Part shown: positions 42,497-51,344 of the stretch, piece after piece
Numbering within the stretch: the first letter of the stretch is position 1
Layout of the letters: each line of letters opens with the position of its first letter
Source of the DNA: Flavobacterium kingsejongi
GTDB taxonomy: Bacteria; Bacteroidota; Bacteroidia; Flavobacteriales; Flavobacteriaceae
Length of the DNA: 64,000 nt
Assembly (NCBI RefSeq): GCF_003076475.1
Contig: NZ_CP020919.1
Location: forward strand, 186,001 to 250,000
Reading direction: 5' to 3'
The notes under the pieces: model-generated
The model's database searches: none
What the model was told of the DNA's origin: nothing
What the model saw: the letters and a program-made list of their open reading frames with translations, nothing else
Position numbers and translations under genes: made by a program

Positions 42497-43159
42497 ATGA
42501 AAAATACTTTAATTGCTCCTTCTGTTCTTGCAGCCGATTTTGGTAACCTGCAACGCGATCTTGAAATGATCAACAACAGCGAGGCCGACTGGTTCCATAT
42601 CGACATTATGGATGGCGTATTTGTACCCAATATATCCTACGGTATGCCCGTATTGGAAACCATACAAAAACACGCTAAAAAAACAATTGACGTACACCTG
42701 ATGATCATTGATCCGGATCGTTACATCAAAACATTTGCTGCCCTGGGCGCCAATGTCCTTAGCGTGCATTATGAAGCCTGTACCCACCTGCACAGAACCC
42801 TGCAAGCCATCAGGGCTGAAGGCATGAAAAGTGGCGTGGCCCTTAACCCCCACACGCCTGTCAATGTACTCGAAGACATCATCAACGATGTAGACGTCGT
42901 TTGCCTGATGAGTGTTAACCCTGGTTTTGGCGGACAGTCTTTTATTGAAAATACGTATAAAAAAGTACGTCAACTCAAGGAAATCATCACTCGTAACAAG
43001 GCAAAAACCCTGATTGAAGTTGATGGTGGAGTGACCGATAAAAACGCAAAAGAATTAGCAGAAGCCGGAGCGGATGTCCTGGTTGCCGGCAGTTATGTTT
43101 TTAAAGCCGAAAACCAATTGGAAACCATCGCAGGTTTAAAAAGAATTACCAGCTGGTAA
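42497..43159 (+). CDS. rpe: ribulose-phosphate 3-epimerase
   Basis: The 220-residue TIM-barrel protein has the family motifs WFHIDIMDGVFVPNISYG (metal-binding His and Asp, about residues 32-49), VHYEAC near 88-93, VCLMSVNPGFGGQSFIE near 134-150 and EVDGGV near 173-178. It interconverts ribulose 5-phosphate and xylulose 5-phosphate in the pentose phosphate pathway. It has its own promoter and terminator. Confidence 0.96.
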   Translation: MKNTLIAPSVLAADFGNLQRDLEMINNSEADWFHIDIMDGVFVPNISYGMPVLETIQKHAKKTIDVHLMIIDPDRYIKTFAALGANVLSVHYEACTHLHRTLQAIRAEGMKSGVALNPHTPVNVLEDIINDVDVVCLMSVNPGFGGQSFIENTYKKVRQLKEIITRNKAKTLIEVDGGVTDKNAKELAEAGADVLVAGSYVFKAENQLETIAGLKRITSW

Positions 43160-43166
43160 TATACTC

Positions 43167-43197
43167 ATCCCGGTTCCTCTGAACCGGGATTTTTTTA
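43167..43197 (+). terminator. intrinsic terminator of rpe
   Basis: ATCCCGGTT (43167-43175) / AACCGGGAT (43182-43190) is a perfect 9-bp stem with a 6-base loop and a following poly-T. Confidence 0.9.
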
Positions 43198-43248
43198 TTC
43201 CATCCGCTTGATCCGGATGCTCAAAACAGTTCACTACACTGCTTTGTA

Positions 43249-45645
43249 TTAAAGTCTTTGCTGCTCCTCAGTCTTCCCTTTATTCTGTTGCCCTTTTAAG
43301 GTCTGGTTCCCAAAATTATATTTGAACGCCAACCGGATACTGCGCGTATCGCTATAATCGTAGAAATAATTGTACTGATTGGCATAATTCGTCGTCACCT
43401 TTTGCTTCTCTCCCCTATAGAGATCCGACAGGATCATCGAGAACTCTCCTTTTCCTTTCAACACCACTTTGCGCAGGCTCGCACCAAGGCTTGACGTACT
43501 GCTTATGGTAAAGGTGCCCTGTACTGCCGGGGAAGCATAGTAGAAGTTTACCTCAGCCGTAAGGCCTGCCGCTTTATTCAGTGTGAACCGGTTGTTGACA
43601 CTCCCGTTATAAGTCCATCGCGCATTGGTATACAATCCGCCATCAATACCCTGGAACTGGTCTTTCTGATAGCTAACGCTTCCCTGGATTCCCGAATCCC
43701 ACCAGGCAAACAATTCCAGATTCGTATTAAAATCCAATCCGTAGGCGCTATTTTTATCAATGTTAGTATAATGATAGACGACAGTATTGGTCGCATAATC
43801 CTGGTATGAAATTTCCATGGATGGATTTTTTTCATTCCGGTAATAGAGGTCAAAATTGTACTTACTCTTAAGCGTGTACAGCATACTGATGTTGTGGATT
43901 ATCGCCGGTTGTAATTTCGGATCCCCGGTAAAGTAGGAATAAGAATTATAATAGGACCGGAAGGGGTTCAGCCAGCTGTATTGTGGCCTGCTGATCCTTT
44001 TTCCGTAGGAAATCCCTAAATCATTGCCTTCGGATATCTTATACATACCATACAATGTTGGGAACAATTTAAAATAATGCTGGGTATTGGTTTCATTATT
44101 GGTTTCCGAATTACCTTCCAATTGGGTGTATTCACCGCGAAGGCCGGCTTTAAAACTCCACTTACCCCATTCGCGGCTGTAACTTCCATAACCGGCAAAA
44201 ATAGATTCATCATATAAAAAACGGTTCGTCCGTTGCGGATTCAGGACTAATGCCCCATCGATATCATCCCGGTAGTCCAGGCTGCTATTCGCTTTGACAG
44301 TTCCAAATTTTACTCCAGCCTCGAAGATCCCTTCCTTTTCCCGACTGTAGTCTGCCTGCACCGAAAACAACCTTATTTTATTGGTATTGTCACTTAGGAA
44401 ACGCGTCGTACGGTAAGGCGCGCTATCGGGTAATGAAAAATCGGAACGGATGTCCTGGTTTTCACTGCGGTTGTAACGGGTATAATCGGAGTTGATGTTT
44501 ATTTTTTCCTTTGGTGCGAACACATGCTCGTAAGAGGCATTAAAAGAATTGTTGCGCTGGGGATTATACCGGCTGTTGCGGGTAACAAACATGGAGTCTA
44601 TTTGCTGGCTGCCATTGTAAATTACCGTAGGGACATTGTAATTCCCGTGATTATTCTGGCTTACGAATCCATTTCCGCCCAGGCTCACCGTATTCAGGCT
44701 GTCAATCTCATAGGTAAGATTGAGCCGGTAATTGTTTTGTGCCAGGGCTTTGTTTTTACGGTTCATAATACTTTTCCACTCGGAATCCGGCTGCCCTTCG
44801 GCATTCAGGTAATAGACCACATCTTCCCCCTGGCGGTAATAGGTACCACTACCAAAACTGTAATTCCCGGAAACGGATAACTTCTCCCCTTTGTAATAGT
44901 GGCTGGTAGCCACAATGCCTTTAGGATACATGGACTGTACATAGGCGGCACTGGCGGTTCCTTTATACCCCCGCATATTGTTTTTCTTCATTTTGATATT
45001 CAGGACTGCACTACCCTGCGCTTCATATTTTGCAGGCGGATTGGTAATCACTTCTACGGACTGTATGTCTTCCCCACTCGTGTTTTCCAGGAACTGCTTC
45101 AGTTCTTCTCCGCTCAGGTATACTTTTTTATCATTGATCGTTACCAGTATGCTCGTACTCCCCCGGACAGCAATAGCCCCAGTGCCTCCCGCTATAACTC
45201 CCGGGGTTTTCTTTAGGATCTCCCAGGCATTGCTGGACGAAAGGATACTATTGGCAACCGTAAATTCAAGGCGGTCGATTTTGCGCTTTACGATAGGCCG
45301 TTTGGAATTGATCTCTACGTTATCCAGCATTTCTGCCTGTTGTTTGAGTACAATCACCGGTAATACGAGGGATTGCTGTAAGTCAATTTGTTCATAATAA
45401 TCATCATAACCGATCGTAGTCACACGCAACAGGTAGGCTCCGGCAGGAATTTCGTCCAGGACGAATGTACCCTCTTCGGTAGCGGTAACCACTTTTACCA
45501 CCAGGGAATCAGAAGGCTGCAATAAGGCAACTTCGGTAAAGGCTACAGGCTTTTTTGCCGTATCGGCTATCTTTCCCGAAAGGGTTACTTGTTGCCCAAA
45601 AACAGCAACGGGAAAGAGTACTAAAAAAAGGATATATTTATTCAT
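43249..45645 (-). CDS. TonB-dependent receptor-like outer membrane beta-barrel protein
   Basis: This 798-residue protein has a signal peptide (ending AVFGQ), an N-terminal carboxypeptidase-regulatory-like beta-sandwich (PAGAYLLRVTTIGYDDYYEQ), a plug domain (AWEILKKTPGVIAGGTGAIA, VRGSTSILVTINDKKVYLSG) and a long beta-barrel ending near IRLAFKYNFGNQ. It belongs to the outer membrane beta-barrel (OMP_b-brl_3) group, related to TonB receptors. The substrate is unknown. It is divergent from a two-component system, and GGTTAA repeats upstream suggest that the response regulator controls it. Confidence 0.9.
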   Translation of the reverse strand: MNKYILFLVLFPVAVFGQQVTLSGKIADTAKKPVAFTEVALLQPSDSLVVKVVTATEEGTFVLDEIPAGAYLLRVTTIGYDDYYEQIDLQQSLVLPVIVLKQQAEMLDNVEINSKRPIVKRKIDRLEFTVANSILSSSNAWEILKKTPGVIAGGTGAIAVRGSTSILVTINDKKVYLSGEELKQFLENTSGEDIQSVEVITNPPAKYEAQGSAVLNIKMKKNNMRGYKGTASAAYVQSMYPKGIVATSHYYKGEKLSVSGNYSFGSGTYYRQGEDVVYYLNAEGQPDSEWKSIMNRKNKALAQNNYRLNLTYEIDSLNTVSLGGNGFVSQNNHGNYNVPTVIYNGSQQIDSMFVTRNSRYNPQRNNSFNASYEHVFAPKEKININSDYTRYNRSENQDIRSDFSLPDSAPYRTTRFLSDNTNKIRLFSVQADYSREKEGIFEAGVKFGTVKANSSLDYRDDIDGALVLNPQRTNRFLYDESIFAGYGSYSREWGKWSFKAGLRGEYTQLEGNSETNNETNTQHYFKLFPTLYGMYKISEGNDLGISYGKRISRPQYSWLNPFRSYYNSYSYFTGDPKLQPAIIHNISMLYTLKSKYNFDLYYRNEKNPSMEISYQDYATNTVVYHYTNIDKNSAYGLDFNTNLELFAWWDSGIQGSVSYQKDQFQGIDGGLYTNARWTYNGSVNNRFTLNKAAGLTAEVNFYYASPAVQGTFTISSTSSLGASLRKVVLKGKGEFSMILSDLYRGEKQKVTTNYANQYNYFYDYSDTRSIRLAFKYNFGNQTLKGQQNKGKTEEQQRL

Positions 45646-45694
45646 GGTTAGGGTTTTGTTGGGAACAAATTTCCATAAAGCCTTTGTACCTGCG

Positions 45695-45722
45695 GGTTAA
45701 TGATGGGTTAATGATGGGTTAA
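45695..45722 (+). promoter_or_regulatory. three GGTTAA repeats at 11-bp spacing (putative response-regulator site)
   Basis: GGTTAA occurs at 45695-45700, 45706-45711 and 45717-45722, each separated by TGATG. Direct repeats with one helical turn spacing are how OmpR/PhoB-type regulators bind. The site ends 50 bases before the ATG of the outer membrane protein gene, which reads left. Confidence 0.65.
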
Positions 45723-45822
45723 ACCCAAATGAAACAAGGACAGCAGTCTTCCTTACAAAATAACAGTCGATGGAAATTTCGTGTAAAATCAGCCTTTCGC
45801 AAAGTGTACCCCGATCCTATTC

Positions 45823-45839
45823 GGTTAACGGAGGGTTAA
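45823..45839 (+). promoter_or_regulatory. two GGTTAA repeats at 11-bp spacing near the histidine kinase promoter
   Basis: GGTTAA at 45823-45828 and 45834-45839, spaced by CGGAG, repeats the motif of the other site. It lies about 40-55 bases upstream of the TAGCTTTG -7 box, a normal position for an activator. Confidence 0.65.
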
Positions 45840-45876
45840 TCCTTTTTTATTTCACGCTCAGTATTCTGGAATCTGT

Positions 45877-45884
45877 TAGCTTTG
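45877..45884 (+). promoter_or_regulatory. -7 element (TAGCTTTG) of the two-component operon
   Basis: TAGCTTTG fits TAnnTTTG, 61 bases before the histidine kinase ATG. No good -33 TTG is seen, which is consistent with dependence on an activator bound at 45823-45839. Confidence 0.55.
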
Positions 45885-45944
45885 TCACTGCTAGTATTCC
45901 TTAGCCTATTCCGGCAACTGTAGGGTTGTCCAAAAACAAAAACA

Positions 45945-47306
45945 ATGAAGAAGAAAATTTTAGCCTTAAGCATCGGATGCATTATCACTGTAGCGGCACT
46001 GGCCACTATACAGGGGTACTTTATCTATAATACCTATAAGCTAAAAGAAAAAGAAGCCAATACTGTCGTCAAAGAACAGCTGCAGGAATTGGAGAACACG
46101 GAAGAATGGGATTCTATCCTGGAGATTTCCGAATCGGCTTCAGAGCGTTTTATAGAAGCCTATAAGAAAAATAAGACTACCAAAGCAGATTATATACGCC
46201 TGATTGAAAAGAATCGGGATACGTTATCCCAACTCATGGCAGCCTATATCGAAAAGAATAAAACCGAAAAGAAATATGCAATAGATTATTCTATCTATAT
46301 GGTTTCGGCCACTGTACGGCAGGATGGAAAAATGGACACCCTCCTGAACGGAAAAGTATTGCTGCTGGGCGGCGCGGGAAAGGAAAAAGATGAAATCTAT
46401 TCCGGTCAAGGCCGGTGGGAAACGGCTTTTACAACTCGTGACGATACGCTCAAGGGTATAAAAAAACATTATAATATTGAAATAAAAACCAAACGCTATT
46501 ACAGTATTGAAGACTGGGAGAAAAAGATCATCAACCAAATGGCAGGATTGCTTGTCTTTTCGATAGTGTTGGTACTCATTGTCATTTGCCTGTTCTATAT
46601 GTCGATTAAAAGCCTGATTTCCCAGAAGAAAATTGCCGACATCAAAACGGACTTCATCAATAACATCACCCATGAATTCCAGACACCACTGGCTACCATG
46701 GATATTGCGATAAAAACAGTAACCCGAAAAAAGAGCGAAATGTCCAAAACCGATTTTGAGCATACGCTTTCACTGATCGAGCGCCAGAATGAACGCCTCC
46801 AGAAGTTGTTCCGCCAGGTAGCAGAGGTATCGGTAACCCGAACCCCATCGGCAACAGCAGAGAGCCTCATTACAGATGAAAACAGCCTAAAACAGATTAT
46901 CGAGGACTTTCAGTTTTCCCGTCCCGATATCCAGATTAACTATACTCCTGTTCCCCCTGTACCGGAACTTCCTATTGAGTTATTCCACCTGAGCACGATG
47001 GTGATCAACCTGCTGGACAATGCGGTAAAATATGGGGCTACACAAATTAATGTTGGTATCCATACGTCCGGTCCTGCTTTTCACATTACGGTACAGGATA
47101 ATGGGATTGGCATTAACAAAAAGGAGCAATCGGCTATATTTGATAAATTCTACCGGGTCGAAAAAGGAAACATCCACATGACGAAAGGCCTCGGGCTGGG
47201 CTTATTTTACATCCACCAGATTGCCACTTCCTACCACGGAACGGTCACTGTAAGCAGTGAAGAAAGCAAAGGTGCTTTATTTACCCTCTCAATCCCATTA
47301 CCATGA
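45945..47306 (+). CDS. membrane sensor histidine kinase
   Basis: The 453-residue protein has a membrane helix at residues 4-28, a periplasmic domain of about 165 residues without a recognised sensor fold, and a second helix near 200-222. The H-box ITHEFQTPLATM (about 240-250) is followed by N-box INLLDNAVKYG, G1 VQDNGIGI, F-box FDKFYRV and G2 GLGLGLFY. It autophosphorylates and passes phosphate to the following regulator, whose gene overlaps it by 4 bases. It is the first gene of the operon and likely senses an envelope signal. Confidence 0.93.
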   Translation: MKKKILALSIGCIITVAALATIQGYFIYNTYKLKEKEANTVVKEQLQELENTEEWDSILEISESASERFIEAYKKNKTTKADYIRLIEKNRDTLSQLMAAYIEKNKTEKKYAIDYSIYMVSATVRQDGKMDTLLNGKVLLLGGAGKEKDEIYSGQGRWETAFTTRDDTLKGIKKHYNIEIKTKRYYSIEDWEKKIINQMAGLLVFSIVLVLIVICLFYMSIKSLISQKKIADIKTDFINNITHEFQTPLATMDIAIKTVTRKKSEMSKTDFEHTLSLIERQNERLQKLFRQVAEVSVTRTPSATAESLITDENSLKQIIEDFQFSRPDIQINYTPVPPVPELPIELFHLSTMVINLLDNAVKYGATQINVGIHTSGPAFHITVQDNGIGINKKEQSAIFDKFYRVEKGNIHMTKGLGLGLFYIHQIATSYHGTVTVSSEESKGALFTLSIPLP

Positions 47307-47992
47307 AACACATACTTTTAGCCGAAGATGATTTTGACTATGCCTCTGTACTGAAGCAATACCTCCAGATCTCGGGATTCCAGGTAAGCTGGGCGAAGGA
47401 TGGACGCGAAGCGCTTTCGATGTTTGGCACTGCCCATCCGGATATTTGCGTCTTTGATGTGATGATGCCCCATTTGGATGGTTTTACCCTGGCGGAGAAG
47501 ATCATTGCCGAAAATCCGGATACGCCTATCATTTTCCTAACCGCCAAAGGGATGAAGGAAGACAAGATAAAAGGGCTAAAGCTGGGTGCCGATGATTATG
47601 TGGTCAAGCCTTTTGAAGTCGACGAGCTGATTTTACGGATTACGAATATCCTGAAACGCAGCCAGAAGACTACTCCTGTGAAGGATATCGAAAGCCCGAT
47701 GCCCATTGGCAGTTATCTGTTCAATCCGGCCAATCACACGCTCGTACACGAAAAAATAACCCACCGGATTACAGACAAAGAAGTGCAATTGATCCGATAC
47801 CTGTATGCCAATAAAAATCAACTGGTAAAACGGGATGAGATCCTGCGCGAAATATGGGGCAGCGATGATTTCTTTTCCGGACGCAGCATGGATGTTTTTA
47901 TCAGCCGCTTGCGGAAATATTTTAATGAAGACCCTACGATTTCCATTCCCAGTGTCAGGGGGATTGGTTTTGAATTTAATATTAATCACTAA
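47303..47992 (+). CDS. OmpR-family response regulator
   Basis: This 229-residue protein has an N-terminal receiver with AEDD (acidic pair), the phospho-acceptor Asp in CVFDVMMPHLDG near residue 52 and the FLTAKG threonine/lysine region, and a C-terminal winged helix (SMDVFISRLRKYFNEDP). It overlaps the kinase gene by 4 bases. The GGTTAA-N5 repeats in the shared upstream region suit its DNA-binding family, so autoregulation and control of the divergent outer membrane gene are inferred. Confidence 0.93.
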   Translation: MKHILLAEDDFDYASVLKQYLQISGFQVSWAKDGREALSMFGTAHPDICVFDVMMPHLDGFTLAEKIIAENPDTPIIFLTAKGMKEDKIKGLKLGADDYVVKPFEVDELILRITNILKRSQKTTPVKDIESPMPIGSYLFNPANHTLVHEKITHRITDKEVQLIRYLYANKNQLVKRDEILREIWGSDDFFSGRSMDVFISRLRKYFNEDPTISIPSVRGIGFEFNINH

Positions 47993-48004
47993 ATACAGTG
48001 TATC

Positions 48005-48532
48005 ATGAGATTTTTTATCCTCCTTACTTTTTTGGTATTCAGTATGCTGGTGAGTGCGCAGTATAAAACACCCAATACGCCCACCCCACCTACACCGCCG
48101 AATGTAACTGGTGTAACGATGCCTCCCCCATCCAGTGCGGATGGTGCCGCATCGGGAAGGACGACTTCCACCACCAGGACTTCGTCCTCTTCTTCTTCGC
48201 ACGTTAGCACCAGCCGTAGCCGTAGTTCAAGAAGTACGATTTCTGTCCATGAATCGGATTTGTCCTATAGCCTGAAAGCGGAATTTGATTCCAACAAATG
48301 GCATGAACTGCAGGAATTCCTGACAGATACTATGGACAATACCTACAAAATAGAATCGAACAAGAGCCTGCAATGGTGGAAAAAAGGGAATGGGGATAGT
48401 GTTGCCTACAGTTTCCTGCTTACTACCAATTCGCTTAAGATCACTATCGATAAAAAATTAAATTCGAAAGCGGCAACAGAACGCTTAGTCGAAGTCGCCG
48501 AAACCCTTTCCAATACTATTTCATCCCACTAA
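48005..48532 (+). CDS. exported Ser-rich protein, paralogue 1, downstream of the two-component system
   Basis: This 175-residue protein has a signal peptide (cleavage near VSAQ), a Pro/Thr/Ser-rich low-complexity stretch (about 20-75) and a small C-terminal domain: SYSLKAEFDSNKWHELQEFL then KSLQWWKKGNGDS. The same pattern (S-Y-x-L-x-A-x-F-D-x-N-K ... LQW ... GN) appears in the protein at 48765-49184. I do not recognise the family. It starts 12 bases after the response regulator gene, so it is probably in the same transcript and may be an output or feedback element of that system. Confidence 0.72.
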   Translation: MRFFILLTFLVFSMLVSAQYKTPNTPTPPTPPNVTGVTMPPPSSADGAASGRTTSTTRTSSSSSSHVSTSRSRSSRSTISVHESDLSYSLKAEFDSNKWHELQEFLTDTMDNTYKIESNKSLQWWKKGNGDSVAYSFLLTTNSLKITIDKKLNSKAATERLVEVAETLSNTISSH

Positions 48533-48582
48533 TACAGAACAATATTCCCTGTACATAATCCATATACCTTACCTGTAATTTT

Positions 48583-48701
48583 GCCCCGCGTGAGGGATGG
48601 CAGCAAGCTGCCCCGCAGCGCGAACAGCCCGACGCTTTTGGAATAGCAGCCCCCTGACGCCAATCTTATTTTGGGCTGCTGTTCCAAAAGGGACACGCCC
48701 C
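48583..48701. repeat. REP-like palindromic intergenic element
   Basis: The element starts GCCCCGCGTGAGGGATGGCA, holds a GGCAGC-AA-GCTGCC hairpin, and has two 17-base arms, TTTTGGAATAGCAGCCC (48636-48652) and its near-exact reverse complement (48673-48689, one mismatch). It is much more GC-rich than its surroundings. A very similar sequence family is scattered through Flavobacterium genomes, from general knowledge. It lies between the two paralogous exported-protein genes. Confidence 0.65.
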
Positions 48702-48764
48702 ATTATAGGGTAAATTCTGGAAAATGAAACGAAATTCAATTACTAATTTTAAACTATAATTATT

Positions 48765-49184
48765 ATGAAAACAATTCTTTTAAGCGCATTTCTATTGGCC
48801 AGCATGGCTATGAGCGCACAGACCAGCTCTAAAAGCTCTACAAATGTAGCGACTACGACCAAAAAGGATGGCCAGAGGACCTCACACAATTCGGTATCAA
48901 TAGCGGATTCCAATGGTTCGTATGCCCTTAGTGCGCAATTTGATGCCAACAAAATGGAGCAGGTAAAAAAGATTTTGCTCAAAGGCCTGGGCTCCAATTA
49001 TGAAAAAACAGCTACCGGGCTACAGTGGAATAGCGAAGGTAACAAATCAAATCCTAACGTGTCCCTTACTGGAACTATGGTGAACATGGCATTTGATGCT
49101 GACGAGTATAAAGGATCGGATGTGAAACACTTTAAGGCTATCGGGCAGGAAATTTCGGATTTGCTTTCTAATAACAAGCAATAA
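48765..49184 (+). CDS. exported small protein, paralogue 2
   Basis: This 139-residue protein has a signal peptide (LASMAMSAQ), a short Ser/Thr-rich segment and the same C-terminal domain as the 48005 gene: GSYALSAQFDANKMEQVKKI then TGLQWNSEGNKSNP. Function is unknown. It follows the first paralogue after a REP-like palindrome, so its expression may differ from the two-component operon. Confidence 0.72.
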   Translation: MKTILLSAFLLASMAMSAQTSSKSSTNVATTTKKDGQRTSHNSVSIADSNGSYALSAQFDANKMEQVKKILLKGLGSNYEKTATGLQWNSEGNKSNPNVSLTGTMVNMAFDADEYKGSDVKHFKAIGQEISDLLSNNKQ

Positions 49185-49222
49185 AAGAGGGAATCTATAT
49201 GTGAACGATTGAAGGTAAAAGG

Positions 49223-49255
49223 CTGTAGGCCCGTAGTATTACTGCGGGCCTACAG
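49223..49255. repeat. perfect 11-bp hairpin containing GGGCCTACAG
   Basis: CTGTAGGCCCG (49223-49233) pairs exactly with CGGGCCTACAG (49245-49255). There is no T run on either side, so it is not a typical terminator. A related GGGCCTACGGC occurs at 51117 and 51904 next to other hairpins. Confidence 0.5.
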
Positions 49256-49328
49256 GCGTATTTAGTATCTGTAGAAAAAAAGTAAAATGGGGGCCGTAAA
49301 CGGTCGCCATAATACGGTGAGACTGGTC

Positions 49329-50690
49329 GAAATTTTGTGTAAACAGTTCTTAGTGTTTAATATTACACCTTTCTCCAAATATGACCAAGAACTGATTCAT
49401 GATTAATCCCCAGCTTGGTATTGCATTTATCCAGCTTTTTTCACAATTTTGTATTGCTAAATAGACTGATTTCTTGACGCTTTTTTCATCTGGGAACTGC
49501 ACTTTTGTTTTGGTATATTTTCTAATTCCCCTGTTTAAGTTTTCTATTGTATTTGTGGTGTACATTATTTTCCTGATTTCAGCAGGATAGGCCAAAAAAG
49601 GCATGAGATTTTCCCAATTCTTTTCCCAGGAGCAAACGGCATATTTATATTTTGCTTCCCAGTTTTTTTTAAATTCAGCCAGAGCTAAAACGGCTTCTTC
49701 CTGATTTATTGCAGTATATACTTCTTTCATTGCACTGCAAAATGCTTTTCTATCCTTAACTACTACAAACTTAAGGCTATTCCTTATTTGATGAACAATG
49801 CAAAGCTGGGATTCTGTATTTGGAAAAACACCTCTGATAGCTTTTGTAAATCCGGTAAGGTTATCTGTACAGGCAATGAGAATATCCTTTACTCCACGAG
49901 ATTTTATGTCAGAGAGTACAGTCATCCAAAATGAAGCCGACTCTTCTTTATTTAGCCACATTCCTAATACTTCTTTCTTACCATCTGTTTTTAGTCCGAT
50001 TACAATGTAAATTGCATGGTTTTCATATTTCCCATCTGTTCTTACTTTCATATGCACAGCATCCATCCAAACAATCAGATACTGTGGTTCTAAAGCCCTT
50101 TTAGTCCATAAATCAACATCAGCCAGTATTCTATCAGAGATGGTCGAAATCGTGGACTCACTTACTGATATCCCATAAACTTCTTTAACTTGTTCTACAA
50201 TATCACTACGGGTCATTCCACGACTGTACATTCCTAAAATAGCATCTTCAATCTTTTCACTCATCGATTGGCCTTTTCCGATGACCTGAGGCTCGAATTC
50301 ACCATTTCTATCCCGGGGAATAGCCAGGACCATATTGCCCAAAGTCTCTGATTTTATATTCTTTGAGAAAGAACCATTACGGCTATTGCCTGTATTGTAT
50401 CCGTCAATATTATGCTTCTCATATCCCAGATGAGCATCCAATTCTCCCTGGAGTAGCTGTTCAATGCCTTGTTTATACAGGTCTTGAAAAAAAGTATGGA
50501 AGTCTTCTTTGTTTTTAAATTGCTTTGCAAAATCTTTGGGTAATTTACCATCTTCGATCATAATCCGCTCTTTTTAAATTATTTAAATGTAGTTCTTTTA
50601 AATTCTATACTTAATGATCTGTTGTTTTTTGGCTAAGCCTTAAAATCTCAAATCAAATTAAAATCAATTTCTACGTTTACACAATCTAAC
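49329..50690 (-). mobile_element. IS256-family insertion sequence
   Basis: Both ends carry TGTGTAAAC at the same distance from the tip (left 49329-49344, right 50675-50690 in reverse complement), enclosing an IS256-type transposase. The flanking 8-mers GACTGGTC (left) and GACTACTC (right) agree at six of eight positions. They may be a decayed target duplication or a coincidence, so the exact ends are not certain. Confidence 0.7.
49350..50561 (-). CDS. IS256-family transposase (Mutator-like, DDE)
   Basis: The 403-residue protein contains GELDAHLGYEKHNIDGYNTG, GMYSRGMTRSDI, YLIVWMDAVHMKVR (first Asp), ILIACTDNLTGFTKAI (second Asp), a C-x2-H pair in QLCIVHQIRNSLKFV and YTTNTIENLNRGIRKYTK (catalytic Glu). 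These are the MULE/IS256 landmarks. The gene is full length, so the element may be active. Confidence 0.95.
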   Translation of the reverse strand: MIEDGKLPKDFAKQFKNKEDFHTFFQDLYKQGIEQLLQGELDAHLGYEKHNIDGYNTGNSRNGSFSKNIKSETLGNMVLAIPRDRNGEFEPQVIGKGQSMSEKIEDAILGMYSRGMTRSDIVEQVKEVYGISVSESTISTISDRILADVDLWTKRALEPQYLIVWMDAVHMKVRTDGKYENHAIYIVIGLKTDGKKEVLGMWLNKEESASFWMTVLSDIKSRGVKDILIACTDNLTGFTKAIRGVFPNTESQLCIVHQIRNSLKFVVVKDRKAFCSAMKEVYTAINQEEAVLALAEFKKNWEAKYKYAVCSWEKNWENLMPFLAYPAEIRKIMYTTNTIENLNRGIRKYTKTKVQFPDEKSVKKSVYLAIQNCEKSWINAIPSWGLIMNQFLVIFGERCNIKH

Positions 50691-50718
50691 GACTACTCCC
50701 CTGTGCGGTTTCATTTGC

Positions 50719-50949
50719 CACGCCTTCTACGCCTCTTGTCACGTCTTCTACGCTTCTTGCCACGCCTTCTTTGCTTCTTGTCACGCACTCTTTACCTCTT
50801 GTCACGCCTTCTTTACCTCTTGTCACGCACTCTTTGCTTCTTGCCACGCCTTCTTTGCTTCTTGCCACGCATTCTTTGCTTTTGGTCACGCCTTCTTTGC
50901 TTCTTGTCACGCCTTCTTTACCTCTTGTCACGCCTTCTTTGCTTCTGGA
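50719..50949. repeat. 21-bp minisatellite, 11 copies
   Basis: Eleven tandem copies of a 21-bp unit near CACGCCTTCTTTGCTTCTTG differ at a few positions. Degenerate extra copies occur at about 51041-51072. Because 21 is a multiple of three, frames stay open on both strands. The minus strand would encode EGVTRSK-like heptads in a 121-codon ORF. Coding is doubtful, and copy number probably varies between strains. The stretch 50562-51344 contains no credible gene. Confidence 0.85.
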
Positions 50950-51344
50950 CACTGGAGTAAAAGGTAAAAAGTAAAAGGTAAAATCTATTTTGGTCGAAAT
51001 AGCTTGCGGCGATTCGGAACCATTTGTCGCGTTGCCTAAGCTTCTGGTCACGTCATCTTTGCTTCTTGTTACTGATCTACAAGGTAAAATCTTTGTGGGG
51101 TCCGTTGCAACGCAACGGGCCTACGGCCATTTCACCTTTTACGTTTTACCGCTTACTTCTCACTTCTCCCCTCTTACTTTTTATTCCGCTACTAACTTTT
51201 ACTTCCCATCTCCTACTTTTTTCACACAGGCTACATTAAAAAGTGTATTTTTGTAATTCCCCTACAAGTAAATAGTATTTTTATTGTGTAAACTACCCCA
51301 AGTTATGAGTGGCTTATACATCCCAAATTTTTAATTTATTTATC

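Noticed and set aside
50719..50949. CRISPR-like periodic repeat
   Set aside because: The 21-bp units are directly adjacent with no unique spacers, and no cas genes are near. It is a minisatellite.
50703..50960. Plus-strand ORF encoding Leu/Arg-rich repeats
   Set aside because: It is a by-product of a 21-bp repeat period, which keeps all frames open. It lacks a credible start context and has no family.
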